Source: Silene conica (taxonomy: Eukaryota; Streptophyta; Magnoliopsida; Caryophyllales; Caryophyllaceae). Taken from it: 64,000 nt of DNA. The translations under genes and the position numbers were made by a program. The stretch is from assembly GCA_029255685.2 (NCBI GenBank), contig CM055318.2, forward strand, positions 32,538,001 to 32,602,000. The letters are read 5' to 3'. Every line of letters begins with the position of its first letter. Position 1 is the stretch's first letter. Below, piece after piece: positions 11,877 through 24,136 of the stretch. The notes under the pieces were generated by a model. The model searched no databases. It saw nothing but the letters and a program-made list of their open reading frames with translations, and had not been told where the DNA came from.

Positions 11877-12789
11877 TTAATAAATGTGTAAATTGATAAT
11901 CAGTACCATATTAATCACCCATTTTAATGAAGAGTACCAACAAAAAAATTAATTAATTAATAGTACCAGTTTATTTACTCCGTTCAATAAGTAGTACCAA
12001 CTCCCATTTTCCGGCAAAAATTGACATCAAATGACTAGAATGCCCTTACTAACTACTACTATCCTATTATCCCCAACCACCATAAGACCCACCAACTTTA
12101 ATCCCTCCTTATCCTCCAACCTCCAACCACCAACGCCACCACCCAACAACAACTCCGTCCACCCAACAACAACCACAAGCACCCCAAGCACAACACCACA
12201 CTTCCACCCCATCACCCACAAAAAAAAATTGAGGAGAAGAAGAGCAGACGGCAGCCGCGCAAATGGGGAGTATGAGGGAGGCGAAAGCAAGATAGCATGG
12301 CGAGCAGTGGTGGAGGCGGCGGTGAGAATGAGGGAGCGAGGGAGAAGGGAGATTTGAAGTTGGTGGTTGATTGAGTTGTTGTTATGGTACGGATTAGTCG
12401 AGGCAGGGGAGTAGGACGGTGGTGCGTGGTGGTGAATGAAGATGCTAATGGTGGGAGTTGTTTGTGTTGGTGGTCCGTAGCACCGGTGGTGGGGGTGCGG
12501 TGGGGTGAGGTGAGGTTGTGGTGGGTGCGATAAGAGGTGTGAGGGATAAATGTTTGGTTGGGTAAATGTGAAGAAAACATGGGGGGAGGGGTAGAATAGG
12601 TATAAAAAATCAATAAAGTAGCCGGAAAATTCAAAACTAGCTGAAAAGTGCGATTTTCTGGTGACTTGGTACTACTTATTGAACGGAGTAAATAAACTGG
12701 TACTATTAATTAATTAATTTTTTTGTTGGTACTCTTCATTAAAATGGGTGATTAATATGGTACTGATTATCAATTTACACTTAATAAAT
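11877..12789. mobile_element. Mutator-type non-autonomous element with ~115-bp TIRs
   Basis: The element (11886-12780) is flanked by perfect 9-bp duplications TTAATAAAT (11877-11885 and 12781-12789). The terminal inverted repeats of about 115 bp start GTGTAAATTGATAATC and extend to the GTACCAA near 12001 and its complement near 12668. The interior (about 12020-12650) is much richer in G+C than the flanks and consists of proline/threonine-codon-like low-complexity sequence. It could be captured host DNA, but I cannot recognise a source gene. Open frames in several phases here are composition artefacts. Confidence 0.88.
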
Positions 12790-13057
12790 ATACCATTTAC
12801 ATATATTTGTTAGAGTTAACATTTAATTCATTTCTCCCAATTATTATTTAATCATATTAAATGTTTATCATCTATTTAACTACATTTTGCTAAGTTTGGC
12901 AATCACGTAATTATATCAATATATAATCACATTTTTCAGTACTATCCTATAGGTGTGACCTTAGGGATCAGCTGATTACCGCCATCATATGACAGTAACG
13001 TCAAACTTCTAGTAAGCCAACCGTTACCGATAAACGTTAACCAACTGGTTAATATAC

Positions 13058-13889
13058 TAAGGGGGCGTTTGGTTAGAGAAAGCGAAAGGGAAAGGGAAAG
13101 AAAATAAGAAAGGGTAAGAGGGGGAAAGAAAATAAATTACCTAAAACTTAATTGGTTGTTTGGTTACTCTAAGAAAGAGAACTAATGGTCCACTCACACT
13201 CATTCCTACAACTAACACACACCACCACAAACAACTACTTATCTACTGGCGGCAGTGATGGTGGTGGAGCCTAGAGGTGGCATGGTGGTGGTGGAGGTGT
13301 CATGGCGGCGGTGACGGGGTGTTTTGGCGGCAGTGGTGATGGTCACGGCGATGATGGTGGTAAGGTGTTATGGCGGTGATGGCGATGGTGGTGGTAGAGA
13401 TGTCATGGCGGTAACGGTGGTGGTCACGACGGTGATGGTGGTGGAGTGTCATGGTAGTGATAGTGGCGGGGGTGGTGGTGGGGTGTCATGGCGGTGACGG
13501 TGACGGTGGTGGTCACAACGGTGATGGTGGTGGAGTGTCATGGTAGTGATGGTAGTGGAGGTGTTACGGCGACGGCGGTGATGGTGGTGTTATGGTGGTG
13601 GTGGGGGGTGGCGACGACGGTGACGGTAGCGTCATGGCGGTGGTTTGATGGTGGCTATTGTGGTGGTAGTTGTAAGTGTGGTGATAGGTGAAAAAAGTGG
13701 TTGAAGGGTAACAAGGGTAATAAATTCCATATCCTTGGGGTGAGGGGTAAGGAGTTAGAGAGATTGAGGGGTTAGGGAGGGAGTTCAATTTCCTTTAATT
13801 GTGTCAAACAAACACCAACAAAGGGAAAAGAATGACTAACTTTCTTTCCCTTTCCCTTTCTTATAGACCCCCAACCAAATGCCCCCTAA
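13058..13889. mobile_element. Harbinger/Tourist-type MITE with a GGTGAT minisatellite core
   Basis: Inverted ends GGGGGCGTTTGGTT (from 13061) and AACCAAATGCCCCC (to 13886) are bordered by the 3-bp duplication TAA (13058-13060 and 13887-13889), typical of PIF/Harbinger elements. Purine-rich GAAAGGGAAAGGG sequence sits inside each end in inverted orientation. The core (about 13250-13690) is an expanded, imperfect repeat of GGTGGTGATGG / GTGTCATGGCGGTGA units. No transposase is present. Confidence 0.8.
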
Positions 13890-14049
13890 GTATTCCCGTA
13901 AAAGATTTATTCAAATAATCACACACTGTGGAGAACATTTACTCCAACAGAATTTTGACGGGTGTTACGCTAGTTCATAATGAATAGTAATCTGTATTGC
14001 TCACATTTTAGTAAAGGAGAAAGCTATAAGATATAAGATATACAGTAAG

Positions 14050-14410
14050 TCTTGATTAAGACGGGTCGCACAGTCTTGCTTGTGACGGGTTACCATTTGT
14101 GACGGATATTTTGTGAGATAAAATGAATACAAAATGAGTTAGTGGAGAAGGGGACCACATGAATAGTGTCAGAGAGAGAGAAAAAGTGAGTATTTTGTGA
14201 GAGGAAATGGTATCCGTCACAAGCCGTACCGCCGTCACAAATGAGAATTTGTGAAAACGGGTATTATCCGTTTAAAATTAAAACGGGTCAAATACTAGCA
14301 AGTGGATTGATAAAGACAAAAAAATTGTCATTTTCTAGGTAAAAAGTGGGGTGATTTGGTAGGTATTTGACCTGTTTTACGCCTAAGACGGATAAAGACG
14401 GCATGAAACG
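14050..14410. repeat. MITE-like inverted repeats (GTGACGG family)
   Basis: CTTGATTAAGACGG and CTTGTGACGGG near the left are mirrored by TCCGTCACAAG near 14214 and AGACGGATAAAGACGG near 14386. This gives nested partial inverted repeats around a CAAAATGAG/TTTTGTGAG core. Exact ends and a target duplication were not resolved. Confidence 0.45.
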
Positions 14411-14568
14411 AGAATTTGGGTAAGGTATAAGAAATTAAAATTAGGTATTTGAAATAGTTGTCGGTAATTTAGTGAATTAATTGGCAGAAATTAGCATATT
14501 AAGAGTAAGTTGTGAATCATTTAGATGGTTTGTTATCCAGAAAATAGTGGGTGAGATTATCTGATACT

Positions 14569-17189
14569 ATGAATTGTTGCAAAACTCATGGGTTAGTCAC
14601 ATTACTTTCCTCTGCTCATTACACTTTTCCATCTACCAGGTTTGTTCCCTTTTTCATTACTTGTTTTTATTGTTTTTAGTATCAATATGAATATGGTGTT
14701 CATGTTTATCAACACTTGAATCAAATTCTATAGTTACAGATTTGGGTTATTGATATAGTAATTTATTTATGATACACTAGTAATCATTTGAATACTTTTT
14801 CATTCATTATCACGGTATTATAATGAAAGGGAAACAAATAATTAGGATTTGATCACAAATAATTAGGATTTGAATACTTTTTCATTCATTCATTATCACA
14901 AATAATTAGGATCTGAATACTTTTTCATTCATCATTATCACGGTATTATAATCAAAGGGAAACAAATAATTAGGACGGCGGGTTGAGTATCTCTTTTTTA
15001 GACTGGAGCTTGTAAACCTTGTGATAGTATGTTGAAATGGAGTAGTATGTTTTAAAGTAAATCGCCGTGTTTTGTAGGGAGAACAAGTCAAATCCTTATG
15101 TATTCGCCATTAATTAATTTATTTATTTATTTATTTATTTATAGGGTATCTCTTTTAAGTTATTGTGTGAGGAAATGGTCCATGACTTAATTCAAGAATA
15201 CATATATCAAGCGACTGAATCGAATGAACCATCGCCCATTCCCTTAGTATGTCAACAGAACTTACGATATTAGTCGGAAGGGACTGCTTCATGCATCGTC
15301 ATTAACAAACTGATCATGATTTGACGATAAACATTACCTAGAGATGTGCATGGTCCATATCATATTCTAAACTTGTATTTCAGGAAGGTTGTTCATGTCA
15401 TCCATGTAATTAAAGGTGATTCCAGAAACTCTAATGTAAAGAAAGCTCTTTTAGCTGCCAAAAAAAAGGAAAGAGTCAAGTTACCAAACTATGCAAATGC
15501 TCGTGACAGCGGAACGTGTAACATCGGTGACTTTTTTAAACACCCAATGGGAATTGAAGCGATGTTGAATGTCAATGCTTTCGAATATTATATTCCTCTT
15601 GACGCCAACACATACAGGTACTGTCGTATAGGAATTATCTTCTCAATCAAAATGCTGATTTATGTGAAATTGTTCATTTTTCCATGATACCATGGTGCAT
15701 CAAGTGTTGAATTTTGTTGTAACTTGAACTGGGAGTCATGTTAATCACTTTAGCTGAGTCATGCAAAGCCAAAATTTTCTGTGCTTTTTCTATGCTAGAA
15801 ACATTAGTGATATTGGAGGTCACTCTAAGTTACTTCATGTGTAAAGGAAAGGTTCAAATGTGAAATATTAAAGGCTAAATTTAGAAGGAAGGGAAACAAA
15901 TCGTATAGTATTATAATCATCATGACAATTACTTCTAGACATTTCTCTAGACTTACTTCCACATACTATTAAATCACTTAGACTTATACCTTAATACAGA
16001 CAAACCCTATAATACCCTTTTATACCTCTTCGCAAACGTATCCCATATTTCTCTCCGCTCACGTCTACATTTCCTTCCTCCACCAACTACCCTTGCTATT
16101 ATACCTAGAGGTGACAATCACTGATCTGATACGAAAACAAGGACACAAGCCTAGTGAGTTAGGGTTAAGATGTTGTAATCCTCACCCTTCTCCTCTACTA
16201 CTACCGTCTTCTCCACCATCTTTCCTCTAACCTCTTTACCCCTTCCGATCCATCCCATGACTCTAAATAAAACAACCAATGATGATGATAGGTGATGGTT
16301 ATTGATTGATTTTATTTTGGTCTTCTCTTATTATTGCAACTAGTTAGATGTCTTTCATTGTATGCATGGTATATATTTCTTTTTTCTTTTTCCTGGTATT
16401 ATTTATAGATTTAAATTGACACATCATCAATTTTTCATATTTTACCCGATTGTATTTTGCTATGAGAAAAAAGAAATTAAATGAAAAACTAATCAAGAAA
16501 ATTGAGTAAAGTCATGATATGTATATTTTAATGACAATATTTCTTTTTGTACTAAAAAACTAATGATTTCATTTTATAAATATTCTTAAATTATTTTAAT
16601 CACTTTTTTTGTTATGAAGCTAATAATATTTGTCTATAGTTTGTTTTATACGAAGTAAGTATGTGTCAAAGTCATTTTCTTATAAGTAAATATAACTAAT
16701 AAAAGGATTTAGCAATTTGTAGTTTATAGTTTAATAGAAGGTTTATTTTATTTTAATTAAAGCATTATAATGTATAGTTTAATAAAATATTAGAGTTTGA
16801 TTAAAAGATTATATTTTAATGAAAAGATAATAGCTTAATGAAAGTTAGTTTTATTTGTTTCCAACTTAGTACATTTTAGAAAGAAAACTTTTCAGAATGC
16901 TTGGTTGACACTTTCGGAATGGATTGGAATGGATTTAGGCCCTGTTCTCTTTAGCTTATTTTCAGCGCATTTCAGTTCAGCTAGCTTTGTTCAGTTCAGC
17001 TCAGCTTGAAGGGCTCAGTTCTATTCAGTTCAATTCAATTCAGCTCAGTTCAGTCCAACTTGGCTTTATTAAGTTCAGCCTACATTATTATTATTATTAA
17101 TATTATTATTATTATTTACTATCTTTGTTATTTTTAATTATTATTATTATTCTATATTTATTATTTTGTTTTTTTATTACTAATTACTA

Positions 17190-17237
<48 letters not shown>

Positions 17238-17910
17238 GAAAAATGGAAGAGTAGAGACAACGGTAGTACTTGAGAAGTAAAATTTGATAGCATTCAAATA
17301 GTAATATTTGTTAACACAATCAAAAATCATAATCTTGAAAATATAAATATCATTAAAACAAAAGACATCATCTATGTTGCTTAGTTTTTGATTTCCACAT
17401 CACTTGATGTGCTTTGTTATCGTGGTCATTATGGCACCAATAGCACACCCTATTTTTTCTGCAATTTTTTTTTTCAAACTTTTTCCGAAATTGGTTGTGA
17501 GAGATGAATAATATGAAGACGGATGATTAGGGCTTGCTAGTTATATAAGCAAAATAAAATGGTACTTGTGGAGAAATTAGGTATTGGAACTTGGAAGTGA
17601 GTAAATTTTTCTTCTCGTTTTAGGTTTTCTACATTACCAAATCTTTCACGCTTTTTTGGTGCAAAAAATTAAAGTATGGTCTCCATGCAGTAGGCAACAA
17701 TATGAAATGCTCCCCTCCTAAAATGGAATATATTTTTGATAGGTATCTAGAAGACTAGAATGCCGTAATAATAATAATAATAATAATAATAGTAATAATA
17801 ATAATACTAATTATAATAAATTAGTAAATGGAATATATTATTATTATATATTCCATTTATTTATTATAATTATTATTTATTTTTAAAACCGCAAAGTTAT
17901 ATTAATCAAA

Positions 17911-17975
<65 letters not shown>

Positions 17976-20900
17976 TAGTTTGTTCAGCTTAATTAAACTT
18001 CATTTCTATTAATTTTAGCTTCATTCAATTCAGTTCAGCTCGATTAGATTCGATTCGATTCAATTCAATTCAGTTCAGCTCAGCTCAGCTCGATTCAGTT
18101 CAGTTCAATTAAGTCCAGTTCTGTTTAGTTCAACTTCATTCAGTTCAGCTCAGTTCAGTTCAGCTCTAAAAAGCCAGGGCCTTAGTCCATTCCATATTTG
18201 GTTGGAGCATTTTGGAATGGAGTTAGACACTTGCTGGATTCTAACTCCATTCCAACCCCCTTCGAATCACATACCCACCTCTCCCCGCAAGTTTCCAACT
18301 CCATTCCACCCAACACATTATTATTCCCATTCCCAGATTGAACCAAACAACTTTCAACATGTATGGGGTTTTAACTCCATACCTCCTTGGAGTTAGAATC
18401 CATTCCATTCCATACCTAATGTGTGAACCAACTGACCCCTTAGTATATAGGGGATTAGACTCTTAGAGGTGGTCCTATGGTACGAGTTAATCTCTATGAT
18501 GTCAAGGTTCATTGAAAGGGCTAAAGGGTGCAGTATTTTGTGGTGTCTACCATATAGATTTTTAATGCATAGTTTTAACATATTTATGGTTAAGCTGATT
18601 TGTTTCAAAATGCAAATTGATAAATAGTGGATGTCTGTTTTCATTGGTTTCATTACATGTTCTCATTTTAGGTTAACATTCAGGTGCTTTATCTTTGTAG
18701 ATGCAGGCTTCCACCAATCCAACTTCTCAACTTCGAGGTGGCGCCTGTTCTCGATTTGCAAGTGAATTCAATCACAGAAGGTTGCACGGTTGAGCTTTTG
18801 TCTTGCAAGGTCTGTTGGTAATTTGGTTTTGCTAATTTTGACAAGCAATAGCACCATGTTCTCTGATTTGACGATTTACCCATCAGTTTTGACTGGTTAA
18901 GGGTTCTTGTCACTAGGGCAAAGTGAAATGATGTTTACAGAGGTTTCCTTATTACCTTAGTTTTATGAATTGAGCTCTCTCGCAACCTTGCATGTTGGAT
19001 GTGTGGGGTCTGCCTTAACTTGAACATGAAAAAATAGTTTTGCCCTGGGGTATCTAATTTTTTTTCTGTCCTGCTTTTTGTTTAAATATCTTGTGTTTGC
19101 TCTCTTCTTAGTTTGTATGAGAATCGAATGAATATATCCTCCTACCTAAAATGACACCATAACATGAGTAATTTCAATTAGCACGTGGCTTTGTTATAGA
19201 CTGTTCAATTTTTTTTATTGAGGCAGTTGAATAGGCAGCTTCATCGGGTATTTCAGCGCAGGTTGCACCAGCATTCCAGTACCAACCTTATATACTTTAG
19301 GGATGTGCCAAAATCTCTATAAATGATCTACTTATATACTATTGTATGCATTGCAGTTTGAGGGCTCAGAGATTGTGGAAAGCCAAAATAAATATTTCAC
19401 AGGTTTGGCCTGAATCCTAATTCAATATGTTGCTCCACACTATTGCTAAACTGCTGATTACAGACCTCTCTTATAAATATATATTGTTTAGGCTTCATAA
19501 TCATTATTAAAGTGAAATTACCGAAAGTGGGTTTCCTATTGAAATAGTGATTATCATTTGCTCTTTATTGGCATATATGTCTTGCATTTGCAGGTGCACG
19601 ACCAGTTGGCACACACTATTTAGCTGGTCTGTGATTTTCTTCTTCTTTTGATGCAGCATCCATGAAAAACTTAATAAGATGGGGTGTTGATGGTAAAGAA
19701 TCATTTCTTGATGTTGACGTAAGGTTGCTAATCAGTCTTGAGGTGTTTATCCTTTCCTTTAATGAATCACTTTGTAGTCTTAGGTGTCTACTTTTGGTCA
19801 TATATTTTTGTGAGCTAATGGGGTAATTAACTTTGATAGTTTGATATTGTGTGAATCAAGACGTATAAACAGTTAAATGTTTTCCCATCCTTCGAATATC
19901 CATAGATCAGTTTCTTGCTCTCTTGGTTGCAGATTTACAACAGACCTTTTAATCTATTGCCCGTATCTGCTGTCGAGGGACCTGGAAATTTGTAAGTCCA
20001 TTTTAGAATGTAATTTCCTTTTCTAGAATGCACATTCCTTGCTACATGGCACAGTTTTTACCTTTAAAATTGCCTTTCTTGCTGAGACTAATTTGACTAT
20101 AAGATTTATTTGAGTAGAATATTAGGAGGAAAAGGAAAAGATGGAAACTGGCCTGAGGTGTAAACCTAACCCGAACCCTTATTTGGGGTCATAAACTTGT
20201 AATTCCAAACCCGTGACCCAAACACAAAACAACTTGCAAATTCAGATTAACAATTTTTTGGTGAGAACATACCTAACATTCACGTCATCCTTTTTTTTGT
20301 TACGAGGTGCCTACTACGTATATTCTTTTCGTCGGCTGATATGTATATTCCGTCAAAAAAATTCAAGTTCTCATCTAGACTAATGAAGATAATGCTCACA
20401 TAGATTGTTTTTTGTTTCCTTCCATTTTTATCCCTCTTTCCCTTTTTCCCTCTTTCCCCTTTTCTCCTATTTCGTTCCAATTTCACCCTCTTTTTCATTT
20501 TTATCTCCTGCTTCATTCACTCTTCAAACTGCTGCTCTAGTCAACTCAACGAAACCCCTGTTTCATTCTCCCCAACACACCATATCAACGTGAAGTTTGT
20601 CTTGAAACTCAGCAAACCCAAGTATGAAATGCAGTTGCAATTATGGCATTCCGGTTGCTTTGAAAACATTATAGAGACGCCAAACAGTTAGATAATCAAA
20701 TTAGCCAAAATTTGTGGTCCTTGGGTTTTTTGTTGACAAAATAGCCATCCTATTTGAACGTTATTAGTGGAAATACAACAAAAATTTGAACTGCGTAATA
20801 CATTTACAAATCACAGTTACAAAGTATTGATGAAAAATTAACCAACAATTAACTTTAGTTACTTTTTAGTTAATATGATTGTTGAACATGAATTTTGCTG

Positions 20901-22676
20901 CATAAATAAAAAAAATTAGGGTTTATACAATCAAAGTAACTCTAAACTAATCAAATAATTAGGGATAAGGAATCATTGCAAGTTAATACTTTTATTAAAA
21001 AAAATTAGGGATTTATGAATTAATGATAAAATTGAGGCCTTTCGCGTATGGAGAAACTATTGAGATGAAAGCGGGGATAGTCCTGTTGCACGCCAATAAC
21101 AAAAAAAATCATTTGTTACGTGTCACAAGCTTGTGACGAAGAAATGTGACATTTTTATGTTAACATTTATCCATTATATGGTAAATAAGGATTTATGGAA
21201 GCTTATTTTTTATCATAAAATAGTCACATTTTATCCGCCACAATTTGTGACCCGTCACAAGAGAGACCAACTACACCAATAAACGATGATGTATCAATGC
21301 TATTGATGTGATGGTTGTCTTACTCTCAATTAGGCAAAGTGAAGAACAAGTTGAACACAAATTAGAAATATATGATAGAAAAATGTAAGAAATAAAGCCG
21401 TTGGATTTGGAGAGATCCATTTTCCCTCCCCCAAGGCAAATCAAAATCTCTCCACTATAGGCAAGATTTTGGAAGAGAAGGGGAGGGGGAGGGGGAGTGG
21501 AGTTTGGCCGTGTGGGTGTTTGGATACAACTTCCCACCAAATCTCTCCTATTGTGGAGAGATTTTGATTTCCCTTGCAGAAGGGAAAATGGATCCCTCCA
21601 AATCTATCCCTCTCCATTCCCTCCACCCTTATCTGCTATCCAAATCAGGGATTTTAAATCCCTTACTCTCCCTCCCTTTCCTTTCCCTCCAAATCTCTCG
21701 ATCCAAACACACCCTTTGTCACCATTCAACAAAAACAATGTAAATAGTGGGTACCTCTGAACGCAAAATACTCGTATAACATTAGGTACCATATCAAGTG
21801 TTCGTTGTCTTCTAAAAAACAATGGGAAATGTATATATAGACCTTATCAAATTAATATTTAAGGAAAAATATTTAAAGTATTAGTAGTTATTTCAAGTAA
21901 TAATTTATGTCATAAAACTTCTATGAGCTGCTTTCTTAGCTAGGTCTGGAACCTTTATTGATTTGACCAATATTCAGTTCTAAATTTAGATCTCGGTCAT
22001 CGTCGTGGCCAGGTCTTTCTAAGTGCAGCAACATCACCTCAAAATGCGCAGTGATTTCATGATCTTTATAAAACGATCATGTTTTAGTTTTTCAACCTTG
22101 ATTTGAAATTGTGCCTGTATTCTGCGCGATTCTCGCACGAATCATGACCCGTTCGATAGATCTACTATAGTCTTACATGCAACACTTTTAAGTAACACAA
22201 ATGTGCTGATTCTTAGTGAGGTATGTAACATGTGTTCGGGAATTATAGTATATTAGCAACAAAACAAAAGTCGAGCTTCAACGGCTAAAGAGGTGCTCTA
22301 CAGATTGTTTTTAATGGGATGTTGTCTCTTGATAGGCCTGTTCATGAATACTTGCATAGTTGCGAAGCAAAAAATATGTTTTTCATTAACAAAAAGTAAA
22401 TTTTTTTGTGCGTTGGAAATGTGAAGTTGATCATTTTACTCAACTGGAATGAACTTCTAGTTGCAAGTCTCATTTTTCTTTGATTTTTGTTCATTTTCTT
22501 GTTATCGATCTCCGAAGGCATCCTTTAAGAATGCTTGTTGACCTTGTTGAAGCACCTTGCCTTGCAGAGTGGTGCAGGCCCTCTTAGATAGATATGTGCC
22601 ACTTCTTTCACAACAACTATTGCGGGACTATGATGTTTGGGTTAAACAACAAAACAAAACACTTCCAGAACTGTAG
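14569..22676 (+). CDS. DUF1997-family protein, seven exons
   Basis: I recognise a plant/cyanobacterial DUF1997 protein of unknown biochemical function. Seven exons with GT-AG borders and compatible phases can be placed: 14569-14639, 15384-15617, 18707-18809, 19357-19402, 19657-19742, 19933-19991 and 22568-22676 (708 nt, 235 aa plus TAG). Conserved blocks appear in order: VKKALLAAKKKERVKLPNY and DFFKHPMGIEAML in exon 2, LLNFEVAPVLDLQV in exon 3, FEGSEIVE in exon 4, SFLDVDV in exon 5, LLPVSAVEGPGN in exon 6 and QALLDRYVPLLSQQLL in exon 7. Exon 1 (MNCCKTHGLVTLLSSAHYTF) has no family signature. I chose it because its phase and donor fit exon 2 and it resembles the start of an organelle-targeting peptide. 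Introns 2 (3.1 kb) and 6 (2.6 kb) are swollen by MITEs. No frameshift or stop was seen, so it looks functional. Confidence 0.85.
14780..14975. repeat. Tandem duplication inside intron 1
   Basis: About three imperfect copies of a segment containing AATAATTAGGATTTGAATAC and TTTTTCATTCATTATCACGG are arranged head to tail within the first intron of the DUF1997 gene. Confidence 0.7.
16895..18441. mobile_element. Outer MITE split by a younger element (GGAATGG family)
   Basis: TTGGTTGACAC..GGAATGGATTGGAATGG before 16935 and CCATTCCATTCCATACC..GTGTGAACCAA near 18400-18435 are inverted relatives of each other. This suggests an older MITE whose left arm was separated from its body by the TTA-flanked element at 16938-18181. 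Outer borders are approximate because the left end is diverged. Confidence 0.45.
16935..18184. mobile_element. TTA-flanked element with CAGTTCAGCT arrays
   Basis: Inverted ends GGCCCTG (from 16938) and CAGGGCC (to 18181) are bordered by TTA duplications (16935-16937 and 18182-18184), as in PIF/Harbinger elements. Both subterminal regions (about 16970-17065 and 18025-18165) are built from CAGTTCAGCT, CAATTCAGCTCAG and CGATTCAATTCAG variants. These read in the same direction at both ends, unlike ordinary inverted subterminal repeats. The middle holds (TTA)n and (AAT)n microsatellites and a long T run at about 17914-17942. It lies in intron 2 of the DUF1997 gene and encodes no protein. Confidence 0.7.
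21095..21262. repeat. Small MITE-like hairpin (CTTGTGACG family)
   Basis: GTGTCACAAGCTTGTGACGAAGAAATGTGACATTTTTAT on the left pairs loosely with ATAGTCACATTTTATCC..CACAATTTGTGACCCGTCACAAG on the right. The motif resembles the repeat at 14.05-14.4 kb. It lies in intron 6 of the DUF1997 gene. Confidence 0.5.
21415..21715. repeat. MITE-like inverted repeat (GAGAGATTTGGAGGG family)
   Basis: TTGGAGAGATCCATTTTCCC and AAATCAAAATCTCTCCACTATAGG on the left are mirrored by CTCCTATTGTGGAGAGATTTTGATTT and GGGAAAATGGATCCCTCCAAATC on the right. The right edge ends in a CCAAACACACCC motif typical of plant MITE ends. It lies in intron 6; overlapping open frames are shadows of the palindrome. Confidence 0.5.
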
Positions 22677-24053
22677 GTTGCAAACTGTCTAGAATGGTAT
22701 GTTTTCTGTCCCCAGGGCTAATATGTCCTTTTGTCCTCCTTCTAACACACATGTGACACCAAGTAGAAGTTGTGGCAACCAGTTCCAAGATCTTATGCCA
22801 TGCATCTACCACATACGATTTCATTGCCTACAAGTCCCTTCTAGGGGTAGTCATTATATTTTCTTCATGTCACTACGTGTCTAAAATTTGGAAACAAGTG
22901 TGGGTTATGGTTGCTTGTTGAAGTGGCAAACAGGATTACTCATACATGAGCTGGCTTAAAATAGGGTGCTTCGTGTTGGTTGGAACGTCACTTCAGCAAA
23001 CGACACACAACCCTACCGCGTAGCAACAAGCTAACGTGATTATCAAAGTGAAATGTGAACAAGTTATCTTTTGCCTGGGTTATGGAGATCTGAATCAAAT
23101 CTACGTCTGTATATTATCTATTAGGACAAGTAACACCAAAACCCTTGTTTGGTCGAATTGGATGATTCACTGCTGAGAGCATTTTATTAATCAGTGTTGA
23201 AGAATACATAAGCAGGAATGTTGGAGCAATGCGGCTGAAAAGTGAATGCATACTAGTCTATAAAACATAAAATGGGGTGTATGCATATAATTGTCTCATA
23301 TAAGTATCTATAGTTTGAAATTATCGAACAAGCCTGGATTTGCGGAGGAGCAGTGCAGTATTTCCAAAACCATAAGATGGCTACCTGCAAATCTGAGGAT
23401 CAACTGTGATGGTTTATCAGCGGACAAATCAATCAAACCAAACAAACTAGGCTGGTCAACTTTGGTTTCATCTTGATCTCAACATACAAAATTGGTTGTT
23501 ATTCTATACTTGTGCTTTATATCCTTGTATAGCTACCATTACACTTGTTTTTCCATTTTCTTGTGTAAGGTTTTGTAGAAATTTGAAGGGGTGGTAACAA
23601 TACGGAAAAATTTGATGTCAACTTCCTTCATCACAATCCAAATAATGAGGGCCCATAAATAGGCTTACACAAGAGTCATACACCTGAAAAGCTGACCATT
23701 TCTATATGACAAAGGTCATGGTGGGGGTGGATCAAGTTCAAAGAATTATGATGACCCAATACGAAAGGGAAGGAAAAAAAGCACTATACTGAGTGAGAGT
23801 TTGGTGGTTTGAATAACAAGTTTAAATATCTCAAGAAAGTATAGAGAAACATAACTACTCCGTACTTGGGTGGGATATTTCATTGCCTCAGAGAGAAACA
23901 GAACTACTCTTAAGAACACAGATAAAAACATTGACAAAACAGTTGCCTTTTCCGCCAACGGCAACACAATTTGACTCGTTAAAAACATCGCTACTAAAAT
24001 GGTCGAATTACCTACTTCCTCTATTTATATCCAAACTACATCTACTCCATTTT
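22677..24053. other. Intergenic, no gene recognised
   Basis: This follows the DUF1997 stop. It should contain that gene's 3' UTR (a few hundred bp), but no clear polyadenylation landmark was identified. The remainder shows no recognisable coding or repeat structure. Confidence 0.4.
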
Positions 24054-24081
24054 AATCCATTCATATCCTACGTGCGAGTTC

Positions 24082-24126
<45 letters not shown>

Positions 24127-24136
24127 ATTCATATCC
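24054..24136 (+). mobile_element. Minimal poly(A) retroposition scar with 15-bp target duplication
   Basis: The 15-bp direct repeat AATCCATTCATATCC (24054-24068 and 24122-24136) flanks only 14 nt (TACGTGCGAGTTCC) followed by about 39 A residues. A long target duplication plus a poly(A) tail is the signature of target-primed reverse transcription (LINE or SINE machinery). The insert would be an extreme 5' truncation. The poly-lysine reading frame across it is not a gene. Confidence 0.8.

Noticed and set aside
13488..13788. Frames rich in Val/Thr/Gly or Pro/His in the GGTGAT array
   Set aside because: Minisatellite composition leaves several phases open at once; no domain.
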